Shown: positions 8,272 to 18,100 of the stretch, one piece after another
Layout of the letters: each line of letters opens with the position of its first letter
Position numbering within the stretch: position 1 is the first letter of the stretch
From: Aureococcus anophagefferens
Lineage: Eukaryota > Sar > Pelagophyceae > Pelagomonadales > Pelagomonadaceae
NCBI RefSeq assembly: GCF_000186865.1
Contig: NW_008705566.1
Location: 27,890 to 91,889, forward strand
Reading direction: 5' to 3'
Length of the DNA: 64,000 nucleotides
Translations under genes and position numbers: made by a program
Notes under the pieces: generated by a model
The model's database searches: none
Told to the model about the DNA's origin: nothing
What the model saw: only the letters and a program-made list of their open reading frames with translations

Positions 8272-10803
8272 ATGGCGGCCCGCAAGCCGCAGCACACGTT
8301 CACGAAGCCCAAGTGGCCCGCCGTGGGCATGCGCGTGCGCGTCGAGCGGGACGGCGAGTGGTACGAGGGCGAGGTGACGGCCCTGACCGCGGACCGGAGC
8401 GAGGCGGCCGTCGTCTACACGGAGGACGCGGACCGCTTCGAGGAGGGCGGCGTGGACGTGGGCGCGCGGCTCTGCGGCGACTCCTTGCTCCGCGCGCGCG
8501 AGGGCATGGACGTCGAGGTCCGCCGGGGCAAGCAGTGGCGGCGCCGCGTCGTCGTCGGCGCGGAGCGGACGTCGCAGACGACGGCGGACCTCACGCTCGA
8601 AGACGACGCCGGCGAGCGCGTCGAGGTCGTGAGCGTCGACGCGTCCCTCGACATGTCGGCGTCGATGCGCTGGCCGCGGAAGCCGAGCGCGTTCCTCCAG
8701 GACATCCGCGCGGCGCAGAAGGCGCGGCAGCGGGAGGCCAAGGACGCGAAGCGGCGGCGCGACGCCGAGCGCGCGGCCGCGGCGCCGGCGCCGGCGCCCG
8801 CCGCCGCGGCGCCGCCGGCGCCGGGCGGGCCGCACTGGATCGGCGCCGCGCGCGAGCTGTCCGTGCTCTGCGAGGGCCAGTGGTACGACTGCTGCCTCGT
8901 GGGCCAGGAGAAGGACGGCACCTTCGTCGTCGCCCACGACGACGGCTCCCTCGAGGCGCGCGTCGACGCCGACCGGCTCCGGGAGCGGCTCTGGTGCCGC
9001 GTGGGCAACAAATGCCGCGTCGCCTACCAGGGCCGCTGGCACGACTGCAAGGTCCTCGCGCTGAGCCGCGACCTCGCGACGTGCACGGTGCGCTACGAGG
9101 ACAACGGCTACGCCGAGGAGGACGTCGTCGTCTCCGAGCGGCTCCGCGCGCTCCGCTACGGCGAGGGCGGCGACGCGCCGCCGCCGGCGCCCGCGACCGC
9201 GTCGCCGACGTTCTCGCCCGTCGCGACGGCCGGCGGCCACTTCGACCGGAAGCCGCGCGCCGCGCCGCCGCCGAAGAAGCCCGGGGCCGCGCCCGCCGTG
9301 GCCCACTCGCCCGTCGTCGACGCGCGCAAGAAGGCGCCGCCGCCGAAGAAGGCCGAGCCCAAGCCAAAGCCCGCGCCCGCGCCGCCGAAGAAGGCCGCGC
9401 CCAATCCCAAGCCCATGGCCGCGCCGAAGAAGGCCGCGCCCGCGCCCGCGCCGAAGAAGGCCGAGTCGAAGCCCAAGCCCGCGAAGGCGGCGCCCGCGCC
9501 CGCGCCGCCGGCGCCGGCCAAGGAACCGAAGCAGAAGAAGAAGGCCGCGAAGGACGCCGCGCCGCCGCCGCCGCCGGAGAAGGAGCTCAAGCAGAAGAAG
9601 AAGCCCGCGAAGGACGCCGCGCCGCCGCCGGAGAAGGAGCCCAAGCAGAAGAAGAAGCCCGCGAAGGACGCCGCCGCGCCGCCGCCGCCGGAGAAGCCCG
9701 CGGCCAAGGAGCCCAAGCCGGCGAAGGAGCCCAAGCCGAAGGCGGCACCGAAGGAGCCCAAGCAGAAGGAGCCGGCGGCGAAGGAACCGAAGGAGCAGCC
9801 CAAGGCGAAGGAAGCGAAGCAGCCCAAGGAGCCCAAGGCCAAGAAGGCGAAGGAGCAGGAGCCGCCCAAGGAGAAGGGGCCCAAGGCCAAGGAGCAGCCC
9901 AAGGCCAAGGAGCAGCCCAAGGCCAAGGAGCAACCCAAGGCCAAGGAGCAACCCAAGGCCAAGGCCGACAAGAAGAAGGGCCCCGAGCCGGAGAAAGAGG
10001 CGCCGAAGAAGGACGCGCCGAAGAAGAAGAAGGCCGAGCCCAAGGAGCCGGAGAAGGCCGCCGCCGCCGAGCCGGAGGAGAAGAAGCCCGCGCCGAAGAA
10101 GGCCGAGCCCAAGAAGCAGCCCGAGCCGACGAAGGCCGCGCCGAAGCAGGCCGAGCCCGAGCGGCCGCCCGAGCCCGAGCCCGAGGCGCCGCCGACGCCC
10201 GCGCCCAAGGCCGACAAGGCCGACACGCCGCCCGAGTCGACGAACCCGCGGGGCTTCACGCACGAGGACGCGCTCAAGGCGCTCCACGCCGCGGCGCTCG
10301 CGCAGTCGCGCAAGGCCGCGCCGCCCGAGGCGACGGCCGAGGCCGACGGCGGCGCCGCCGAGGACCCGCTCGCGCCGCTGCCGCGGCGCGCGCCCAAGCC
10401 CATCGACGGCGGCGGCGGCGGGAGCGACGCCGCCGCGGGGCCCGACTCGCCGGCGACGCCGTCCTTCTCGCCCATCGCGGCCGCCGCGCCGGCCGCGGCG
10501 TTCGCGGACGCGGACGGCGCCGCGGCGACGACGGCGACGGTGCAGCTCCACTACCGCTTCGGCGAGTTCGTCAAGACGCACGAGATGACGCTGCCGGAGA
10601 AGTGGCTCGCGAAGCCCATCAGCCTCCTCAAGACGGCCTTCGTGAAGCGCATGAAGACGAACCTCGGGCCCGACGACGCGCCCATCGACGCCGCCGCCCT
10701 CGCCATCCAGACCCCCGGCGGCGACCCCATCCCCGAGGGCGAGTGCATCCGCGACGTCCTCAAGCACGATAGCAACGTCGTCTTCAAGCAGCGGAGCCCC
10801 TAG
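8272..10803 (+). CDS. Tudor/agenet-like protein with long Lys/Pro/Ala linker
   Basis: 843 residues from ATG 8272. The frame is open further upstream, but only through the divergent promoter region. Three Tudor-like beta modules can be seen: about 15-60 (MRVRVERDGEWYEGEVTAL), about 195-245 (ARELSVLCEGQWYDCCLVGQ) and about 245-300 (NKCRVAYQGRWHDCKVLALS...VRYEDNGYAEEDVV). Tudor domains often bind methyl-lysine or methyl-arginine, so a chromatin or RNA-associated role is possible. From about 305 to 680 the chain is an extended low-complexity Lys/Pro/Ala/Glu region with tandem KAKEQP. The last 90 residues (VQLHYRFGEFVKTHEMTLP to HDSNVVFKQRSP) look like a small folded domain, possibly beta-grasp. 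The linker should be disordered and strongly basic. Confidence 0.72.
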   Translation: MAARKPQHTFTKPKWPAVGMRVRVERDGEWYEGEVTALTADRSEAAVVYTEDADRFEEGGVDVGARLCGDSLLRAREGMDVEVRRGKQWRRRVVVGAERTSQTTADLTLEDDAGERVEVVSVDASLDMSASMRWPRKPSAFLQDIRAAQKARQREAKDAKRRRDAERAAAAPAPAPAAAAPPAPGGPHWIGAARELSVLCEGQWYDCCLVGQEKDGTFVVAHDDGSLEARVDADRLRERLWCRVGNKCRVAYQGRWHDCKVLALSRDLATCTVRYEDNGYAEEDVVVSERLRALRYGEGGDAPPPAPATASPTFSPVATAGGHFDRKPRAAPPPKKPGAAPAVAHSPVVDARKKAPPPKKAEPKPKPAPAPPKKAAPNPKPMAAPKKAAPAPAPKKAESKPKPAKAAPAPAPPAPAKEPKQKKKAAKDAAPPPPPEKELKQKKKPAKDAAPPPEKEPKQKKKPAKDAAAPPPPEKPAAKEPKPAKEPKPKAAPKEPKQKEPAAKEPKEQPKAKEAKQPKEPKAKKAKEQEPPKEKGPKAKEQPKAKEQPKAKEQPKAKEQPKAKADKKKGPEPEKEAPKKDAPKKKKAEPKEPEKAAAAEPEEKKPAPKKAEPKKQPEPTKAAPKQAEPERPPEPEPEAPPTPAPKADKADTPPESTNPRGFTHEDALKALHAAALAQSRKAAPPEATAEADGGAAEDPLAPLPRRAPKPIDGGGGGSDAAAGPDSPATPSFSPIAAAAPAAAFADADGAAATTATVQLHYRFGEFVKTHEMTLPEKWLAKPISLLKTAFVKRMKTNLGPDDAPIDAAALAIQTPGGDPIPEGECIRDVLKHDSNVVFKQRSP
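9883..9963 (+). repeat. 18-base coding tandem repeat (KAKEQP)
   Basis: CCCAAGGCCAAGGAGCAG is repeated about four and a half times in frame, giving KAKEQP units. The last copies carry a G-to-A change (CAA for CAG). Confidence 0.85.
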
Positions 10804-11061
10804 ACCCGGCGCGGAGGGCCTCTACATAGTTTAAGGGCCTCAACAATGAGTCAACATACCTCCCTCCCCCGGCCAAAGGGCGCTCAGTCGAGCGCGCATC
10901 CCCTTCAATAACTTGGTCAACATAGCCGTTGTCTAAAAAGAAGCTGAACCCAATCGAGTGGTCCTTCGGGGTCGGGGCGCGGCGCCGCGGTGCAGCACAG
11001 AAGTTCTCCTCTCCGGGCTCCGCTGTCCCCCCCCTCGGGGCTGCCCCCGGCGCGTCGCCCC

Positions 11062-12210
11062 ATGGCGCAGCCCGAGGCGCAGAAGTACCGGGGCCTGGAG
11101 GCGACGCCGAACATCTTCGCCGCGACGAAGGAGAAGGACGCGTCCCTCCAGGAGGAGCAGGCCTTCTTCGCGCAGATGGAGAAGTTCTCGGAGCGGCCCA
11201 TGATCAGCATCGAGGTCGACCGCGAGTCGAGCAGCTTCGCCGTCGTCGGCGCCCTGCCGGCGCAGCCCAGGTCCGCGCCGGCGGCGGACCGGCGGCGGCC
11301 GTCGCCGTCGCCGCCGTCGCGGAGCCTCCTCGTGCCCCCGCGCCGGTCCAGCGGGCGCGAGTCGCCCGTCGGCGTCGGCGAGACCGTCCCGCGCAGCAGC
11401 GCGACCTACGACCCGGGGACGGACACGGACGACTCGCCGCGGCTGTGGCGGCCGCCGAAGAAGGGCAAGGGCCTCTTCTCCCGCAAGCCCCGGCCCGACG
11501 CCGGCGCCGCCGCCCCGGCGGGCGCGCGGGCCTGGTCGCCGCCGCCGGCGCCGCGGCCCGGGGCCGCGCCAGGGAGGCGGCCGCCCGCGCTCGAGTCCGT
11601 CCGGAGCCGGGCCGCGGCGCCGCCGCGGCCCAGGGCGCGGTCCTCGTCGGCGCCGCCGACGCAGGCGTCGCCGGGCGAGGTCGTCTTCCGCGCCGACGCC
11701 GCGGGCGCGACGGACCACGGCGAAATGCTGCCCGCGCTCGCCGACGACGGCGCGGTGTCGACGTGTGGCCACGGCGGCCTCGGGCTGGGCCTCCGGTGCG
11801 AGCGCGGCGACGCGCTGTCGCGCATCGGCGCCACGGCCCACGGCGTCGAGATCTCCGGCTCGGCGCCGAACCGGCAGGCGTCGGACTTCGACGCGATCTT
11901 CGCCGCCGTCGACGCCGCGGACGCGATCGAGCCCGCGGGGCGGAGCCACCGCCCGGCGCCGCACCGCGACAGCAGCGACGTCGCCTGCGGCTGCATGGGC
12001 TCCTGGGGCGAAAACATCGCCTACGACGACGGCTGCGCGGACGTCGGCTGCGCGGGCGACGCGTGGAGCGACGGCGACGAGGCCGCGCTCTCGACGTCGC
12101 CGGACACGTACCTCGGCTCCGTCCTCGCCTACCTCAGCATGACGCCCGCGACCTGCGCCGGCGACCAGAGGTACTACGAGACCGACGACGAGGTCGGCCT
12201 CACGGACTGA
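11062..12210 (+). CDS. Unknown Ser/Pro/Arg-rich protein
   Basis: 382 residues from ATG 11062. An in-frame ATG at 10990 would add 24 Pro/Arg-rich residues. The N-terminus (QKYRGLEATPNIFAATKEKD, then EEQAFFAQMEKF) looks structured and helical. Residues about 60-220 are Pro/Arg/Ser-rich and probably disordered. The C-terminal 150 residues are acidic and contain several Cys/Gly segments (STCGHGGLGLGLRCERGD, DVACGCMGSWGENIAYDDG) and end LSMTPATCAGDQRYYETDDE. I recognise no family. It is supported by a long frame with non-random composition, but evidence for function is absent. Confidence 0.5.
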   Translation: MAQPEAQKYRGLEATPNIFAATKEKDASLQEEQAFFAQMEKFSERPMISIEVDRESSSFAVVGALPAQPRSAPAADRRRPSPSPPSRSLLVPPRRSSGRESPVGVGETVPRSSATYDPGTDTDDSPRLWRPPKKGKGLFSRKPRPDAGAAAPAGARAWSPPPAPRPGAAPGRRPPALESVRSRAAAPPRPRARSSSAPPTQASPGEVVFRADAAGATDHGEMLPALADDGAVSTCGHGGLGLGLRCERGDALSRIGATAHGVEISGSAPNRQASDFDAIFAAVDAADAIEPAGRSHRPAPHRDSSDVACGCMGSWGENIAYDDGCADVGCAGDAWSDGDEAALSTSPDTYLGSVLAYLSMTPATCAGDQRYYETDDEVGLTD

Positions 12211-12306
12211 CGGGGCCGGCGTTCCGAGGTCGGAGCCTAAGTTGAAGTTTAACATATCTATAGCCCAGCCGGCGGGGTGTGTGGGCCCGGGGAAGATTCC
12301 GGGGGC

Positions 12307-12324
12307 GCCCTCTCTCTCTCTAGC
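12307..12324. repeat. CT microsatellite
   Basis: A short run of CT dinucleotides (CCCTCTCTCTCTCTCTAG) lies in the 250-base space between two convergent genes. No gene is visible in 12211-12459. Confidence 0.7.
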
Positions 12325-12459
12325 GCACTACAATAGTAGACGAGCTAGCCCGCCGGCGCGCCGCTCTCTCCCTCATCTTCCCTCAGTACCGCGCCGAGGC
12401 GACCTTCCCGTCGGAGATGAGCGACGGACGACCGCGGACCGTTTGCGCGCGCTCCGCGC

Positions 12460-12750
12460 CTACTTTTTTCCTTGGGCCCCTAATCTGAGCTCGATGAGCT
12501 GGTTGCGCTGCTCGTCGGACATCTTGTCGACGGTGTCCTCCGAGAGCTCGTCGCCGACGCGGCCGCGGTCCGGCGCGCGCAGCTGCGCGAGGTAGTGCTC
12601 CCAGGCGCCGCGGAACGCCGCGAGGTGCTCGGGCTTCGTCACGTCGCGCGTGTCCTTGAACTCCTTCATCACGTACTTGTCGCCGAGCTTGCGCATCTCG
12701 CCCGGCAGGCCCCGGTGCGCCCGGAGGAGGCTGCGCAGCAGGGAGCGCAT
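12460..12750 (-). CDS. SDHAF3: Succinate dehydrogenase assembly factor 3 (ACN9, LYR family)
   Basis: 96 residues from ATG 12750. SDHAF3 helps mature the iron-sulfur subunit of mitochondrial complex II. The family core is clear: SLLRAHRGLPGEMRKLGDKY, VMKEFKDTRDVTKPEHLAAF and RGAWEHYLAQL. It is slightly shorter than usual because there is almost nothing ahead of the LYR-type helix. The LYR position reads SLLR, so the Tyr is replaced by Leu. The frame stays open another 52 codons upstream to an ATG at 12906 with basic, Arg/Ser-rich sequence that could be a mitochondrial presequence, so the true start may lie there. It ends EQRNQLIELRLGAQGKK. Confidence 0.88.
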   Translation of the reverse strand: MRSLLRSLLRAHRGLPGEMRKLGDKYVMKEFKDTRDVTKPEHLAAFRGAWEHYLAQLRAPDRGRVGDELSEDTVDKMSDEQRNQLIELRLGAQGKK

Positions 12751-13456
12751 GGGGCCGCGTGCGCCGGCGCTTCGCGGCGCGGGCGCGTGCGTCTCGGTAC
12801 GCACTCGTCGGTCGCGCGTCGGTACCCGCTCGTCGACGGCGGGCTCGGGCGGCCGAGGGAGCTCTGGCTGCCAGCTCGATCCAGCTCGGGGAGAGCGAAT
12901 TACCACAGTGAAGTTTGTGTCACAGTCTACAACAGAAAGTGTGGGGGGCGGGCGGGCTTGGCGTAGCTCGCCAGCCCCCGCTTGGACAACTGCATGCTGC
13001 TACACTCGGCGGACCTCCTCGCCGACTTCTCCGCCGACCGCGCAGTCCGATGCGAAGCACGTCCCGGAGTTCCGACTCGACCGCGCTTAACTGTGCGTGC
13101 GCAAGTTCGACGTCATTGTGCCGTCGTTCTACAGCGTGCCGAGCCCAGGACCGGTTGCCGGTCTTAAAAAACCTCGAAGGATGCCGCCTCGCGGACATGC
13201 AGCGCGCCGGGAGAAAGAAAATGCCACGCCAGCGCAAGTGTGTTGATGACAATCGTGCACCGACGATCGACTCAACTCACATCGACCGCCGAGGACCACA
13301 GCCTTAGCCTTCCTCTGTCGCAGGTCTGGTCATCGCGCGTTTGTGCTTCCGTGCTTCCTTGCCCTGGGTCCGCCCGTTCCCACGGGCGCGGGCGCGGGGG
13401 CCACGCTGGCGCGCCCCCCGCCCAGCGGCGGGGCCTGGTCCAGCAGCGCGACGACG
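12751..13456. other. Intergenic space with no recognised gene
   Basis: About 700 bases separate the SDHAF3 start and the KH-gene start. Open frames on both strands are short, Arg/Ser-rich and resemble nothing I know. The stretch should hold the divergent promoters of both genes. Parts (about 13090-13290) are less GC-rich than the genes. I see no RNA gene. Confidence 0.5.
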
Positions 13457-15048
13457 ATGAAGAACATTTCTCTCGAATCTTCGGCCGACCCGGAGGCGCG
13501 GGCCCGCCGCTTCCCCGAGCCGGCGGGCGCGCCGCACGCGCTCGTGTCCCCGGAGAGCTCGGCACGACGGATAAACAACGAAACGCCGGCGGCCGACGAG
13601 GGCGAGCGCGCGGCGGCGGCCGCGGCGGAAGAAACGGCCGGACCGGACGCGGGCGCCGCGCCGCGGGAGTTTTCCGACGGCGCGCCGTCCGGCTCGCCGT
13701 CGCCCGAGGAGCCCGGGACGCCCCGGGGGTCCGACGCCGAGGACGACGCGCTGGCCGCGGCGACCGCGGCCGTGGACCTCGGCGGCGGCGCCTACGAGGC
13801 CGGCGGCGCCGAGGCCGGCGGCGACGAGGTCTACGGCGACGACCCCGACGGCTTCAGCCCGTCGTCGCCGCAGATGGGCGCCGGCGGCCTCGCCTACCTC
13901 CAGAACTGGGGGCCCGGCGGGCCCCTGGGCATGCACGACGCGAGCCTCGGCCCCGAGCAGCTCGAGACCGTGCACTGCCCCCAGGCGCTCGTGGGCCGCC
14001 TCATCGGCAAGCAGGGCGACACGATCAAGGACCTGCAGCGGCGGTCCGGCGCGCGCATCCAGATCGACCAGAACTTCCCCGAGGGCACGCCGCGCGTCGT
14101 CACCGTCGAGGGGAGCGCGCAGTGCGTCGCGCTCGGCGTCCAGCTCGTGCGGTCCCTCATCGGCAACTCGCCGGCCGTGGGCAACGGCAACCCGGGCAAG
14201 ATGACGACCTTCGAGTGCCCCAAGGCCCTCGTGGGCCGCGTCATCGGCAAGGGCGGCGAGACGATCAACGAGCTCCAGCGCCGGTCCGGCGCGCGCATCC
14301 AGATCGAGCAGCGCGTGCCCGAGGGGGCGCCCTGCATCATCGAGGCGCGCCGCGGCGTCTGCGGATGTTCGTCGCGGCTTCATTGCTCGTCGTCTCGGCG
14401 GCCTCCGCGCGCGCGCGCGCGGCGGTGTCGCGGGATCGCGCGCGCGCCCGTCCGCAGGTCCAGGGCAGCGACGCCGCCGTCGAGGAGGCGCGGCGCCTCA
14501 CGCACGACGTCATGGGGGGCAAGCGCCTCGAGCCCTTCGCCGGCGGCGACGCCTACTACGGCCCGGGCGCGCCGCCGGGCGCCGGCTACGGCATCCCGCC
14601 GTACCTCGTGCCCCAGACCGGCGGCGTCGACTTCGCCGGCGGCCTCGCCCAGTACAGCCGCGCCGCGCGCCTCGAGAACGAGAAGCTCGCGACGAAGGCG
14701 CGGCTCCGCGGCGTCCCGCGCGCGCCGCCGCGCGCGCCGACGCGCGCCGACCCGCAGGCCGACGGCCGCGCGCCGAGCGGCGGCGTGCTCTACCCGCCGC
14801 CCGGCGCCTACGGCGTGCCGCCCTACGCCTACGCCTACGGCGGCGGCGCGCCCTACGCCTACGCGCCCTACTACGCGCGCGGCGGCCTCGTGCCCGGCGC
14901 CTACGGCGGCCCGCCGCCGCCGCCGCCGGCGCAGGCCGTCACGCCCGACGGGTGGACGAGCCACGTCGACGGCCAGGGCCGCCAGTACTGGCACCACGCG
15001 ACGAGCGGCCAGAGCTCCTGGGACGCGCCCCCGAGCCAGTCGCCCTGA
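13457..15048 (+). CDS. KH-KH-WW RNA-binding protein
   Basis: Exons 13457-14344 and 14458-15048, 492 residues. An upstream in-frame ATG at 13343 would add 38 residues. The first 165 residues are acidic and disordered. KH1 (about 175-235) has VGRLIGKQGDTIKDLQRRSG, with the GxxG loop GKQG, and ends RVVTVEGSAQCV. KH2 (about 255-315) has VGRVIGKGGETINELQRRSG (GKGG) and ends across the splice junction as CIIE|VQGSDAAVEEA, exactly the spacing of KH1. A Tyr/Pro/Gly-rich region (YGVPPYAYAYGGGAPYAYAP) precedes a C-terminal WW domain (DGWTSHVDGQGRQYWHHATS, then SSWDAPP). It probably acts in pre-mRNA binding or splicing, with the WW domain contacting Pro-rich partners. A paralogue of FUBP/SF1-like proteins is possible. 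Confidence 0.88.
14345..14457 (+). other. GC-AG intron in the KH gene (113 bases)
   Basis: The donor is ATCGAG|GCGCGCCGCG and the acceptor GTCCGCAG|GTC, phase 0. It joins KH2 at exactly the length of KH1. A GT donor 15 bases downstream (GTCTGCGG) is also in phase, but would insert four residues (ARRG) into the last KH strand. Confidence 0.75.
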
Positions 15049-15146
15049 GCGCGCGCGCCCCCTTCCCCCGGAAATCATACGGCATCATCGCGCCGGCCCC
15101 GCTCGTAACCCGCACTGTCTGTGAACTCCAACTGCCCGCGATCGCC

Positions 15147-18100
15147 TTACAGGTTCGGCATGTAGCCCTCGAGCTCGACGTCGTAGGTGAAGCTCTCGGG
15201 GGACCCCTTGAGGTGGACCTTGGCGACGGTCTTGATCCAGCGGCCGACGTCGAGGCCGTTGCCCGCCTGGGCCTCGGGCGGCGTGAAGGTGAAGGCGACG
15301 GGCGCCGTGCCGCCCGCGGGCACCGTGCCCTTGTCCGGGCTCGCGGCGAAGTAGCCCGCGGCCTTGGTCGCGGCGTCGAGCTCGACCTCGAAGGTGCCGT
15401 TGGACCCGAGGCTCGCGGGCTTCTTCGGTGCGCGGGGCCCGCCGTCGGGCGCGTCGGCGGCGCAGCAGCCCACGAGCACGGACGCGGACGCGGCGCGGTC
15501 GCCGTCGTCGCCGCCGTCGTCGGCCTTGGGCCGGTCCGCGACGCGCGGGAAGCGGATGGCGATCTTCGGGTTCACGGGCGGGCCCAGGCCCATCATGTCC
15601 CGCACCTCGGCCGCGGCGTCGTCGAGCTCCGCCGGCAGCCCGAAGGGGTCCTCGAAGGCCGCGCCGAGGCTCAGCGGCCGGTCGTCCGCGACGACGTACA
15701 TCTGGTGGTCGTGGCAGCGGCCGAGCACCGTGAGCACGTGGCGCTTGTCCTCGTTGGGCACCTCGACGCGCAGCTTCTGGTAGTAGGCCCAGACGCGGCC
15801 GTGGTCCGGCCGGAACTTGATCTTCACGGCGAGCGTCGCGCCCGGCGCGACCTGGGCAGCACAAGAGTGATTCAAGTTCGCTTCAACGTGAGTGTGCCGC
15901 GCGCGCGCGTTCCGGAAAAAGCATCCACGCTTCGAGACCGTTCCGAGAGATGATCGCTCGTCCAAAAATCAGCCAAAACGAGTGGAAAACGGCCGAGATC
16001 GGAGCCTTTGAAGTTGGGAATTTCGCTCTCTTTTGCTGCCCCGGGCGCGACCGTCGCCTCGGACGGCACGCACACGAAGGGCGCGGACGCGTCGCGGTTC
16101 TCGCGCGGCACGGGCTCGCCCAGGGGCGTGAGGCAGAAGGACAGCGGGAACACGGACGTGTTGTGCAGCAGCAGCTCCTTCGTCCGCGCGCAACCCACAA
16201 ACACGTGGCCCATGTCGACGAAGCCGTCCGGCGGGTCGAGCTCCAGCGTCGGCGACACGCCCTCGCCGCGCAGGGCGACGCGCACCGTGCGGCCCAGCGC
16301 CGGGCAGACCAGCTCCAGGTGCTCGGACCGCACGCCGCGCGCCGTCGGCGCGAACTGGAGCAGCGCCGAGTGCGGCGGCGCTTTCGGGTGGAGCGGCCGG
16401 AGCGCGTTGACCATCATGAAGGGCCCGACGCCGTTGAGGCCCGGCACGGCCTTGACCTCGAGGGGCGGGCCGTCGGCCGCGAGGTTCCGCAGGCGGAGCG
16501 GCAGCGTCGACGTCTGGCCGACGGCGAGCTGCCCGAAGTCGATCTTCTCGCAGTCGCACCAGAACGTGCGCTCCACCGTCGTCGTCTGCACCTCGAGGAA
16601 GAGGGGCGGCGGCGGCTCCGCCGCCGACGACTGCACGTAGCAGGGGATCTTCCAGACCGCGTGCTCGCTCCACGGCTCCCGCGCGTCGCGGTCGCTCTTG
16701 GGAGGCCCGCCGTAGCCGTCGAGGCCCTTGACGCCGTGGACGCTCACGGTGAGCGTGCCCTCGAAGGGCTCCGGCGGCGTCGTCGCCGCGGCGTAGGCCG
16801 CGTCCCGGGCGGCCTTGAGCTCCGCGTCCCTCGCCCGCTTCGCGGCCGCGGCGGCCTCCCGCGCGTCGTCGTCGGGCTCCGGCTCGGGCTCCGCGTCGTC
16901 CGGCGGCGGCGGCGGCGCGTGGCCGAAGACGGCGTCGAGGTCCCGCGCCTTGGGCTGGACGTTGGCGTCCCGGAGGCTCGGCGTGTCCCGGGGCCCCTTG
17001 GACCGCGGCGGCGCGAACGAGATTTCCACGCGGCGCGTCTCGCCCGGCGCGACCGTCGCGACCGCGGGCTGCACGGTCAGGAAGCTCAGCAGGGGCTTGG
17101 GGACGACGAGTTCGAAGGTCCGCGGCGCCGCCTCGCGCTTCGCGCCGGGCGCCGACGGGTGCGACACGAGGACCGACGCGACGACGCGGTCGCCCGGCGA
17201 CGCGGGCGGGAACTTGAGCACGGTGAAGGAGAACTTGAGCGCCGGCTCCAGCCCCCGGCCCCGCACCTTGATGGCGTAGGTGTTGTTCATCGTCGTGCGC
17301 ATGGTCAGGTTGAGGTCGACGTTGACCGCGGACACGGGCTTGAAGATGACGTCCACGGTCCGCGACTCGCGCGGCAGGAGCACGCCGAAGCCGTCGTTGG
17401 GCTGGACGTCGACCTCGGCGCTGAGGTTGACGAAGCCGAACTTCTGGGGGAGCGCCGACTCGTTCGTGAGCACGACGGGCGCGCTCAGAGCTTCCGTGAC
17501 GTAGCACGGCCCGTAGTCGAGCGCGGTCGTCGAGAAGGACACGTCGGACCGCGTGAGCTGGGCCCGCAGCGTGTAGTAGACGGGGAGGGCCTGGTCCGGC
17601 ACCATGATCCGCATGGGCACCGCGATGATGCCCCGGTCCTTGATGCAGTAGGGCGCGCAGCGGTCGACGACGGCCGGCGTCGGCCGGAACTTGATCGACA
17701 TCTCAAAGTCCGCGCCCGGCTGCACGAAGCCCATGTCCGGCTGGTACTCGAAGAACTCGCGGAACTCCTTGGGCGCCCGCGCGATGGCCTTGAAGGCGAT
17801 CTTGCCCCGGTTCCGCAGCATGAGCTTCTTCCGGTAGAGTTTGCCGTAGACGGCGCAGCGCATGTCGACGACGGGCTCCGCGACGTAGATGGGCACCTCG
17901 ATGGACGACCCGATGATGCTCAGCGGGATGGTCTCGGCGAAGCCCTCGAAGCGGATGGCCACCTGCTCCCGCGCGTAGCCCGCGCGGAGCGGCGCGAACT
18001 TGATCACGTGCGCGACCTCGGCGTAGCCCGCGACCTCGCCGCCGTTCGCGTACTGGATGGGCCCGAGGCCGTCGGCGTACTTGAGCGCCGCCGCGCCGAC

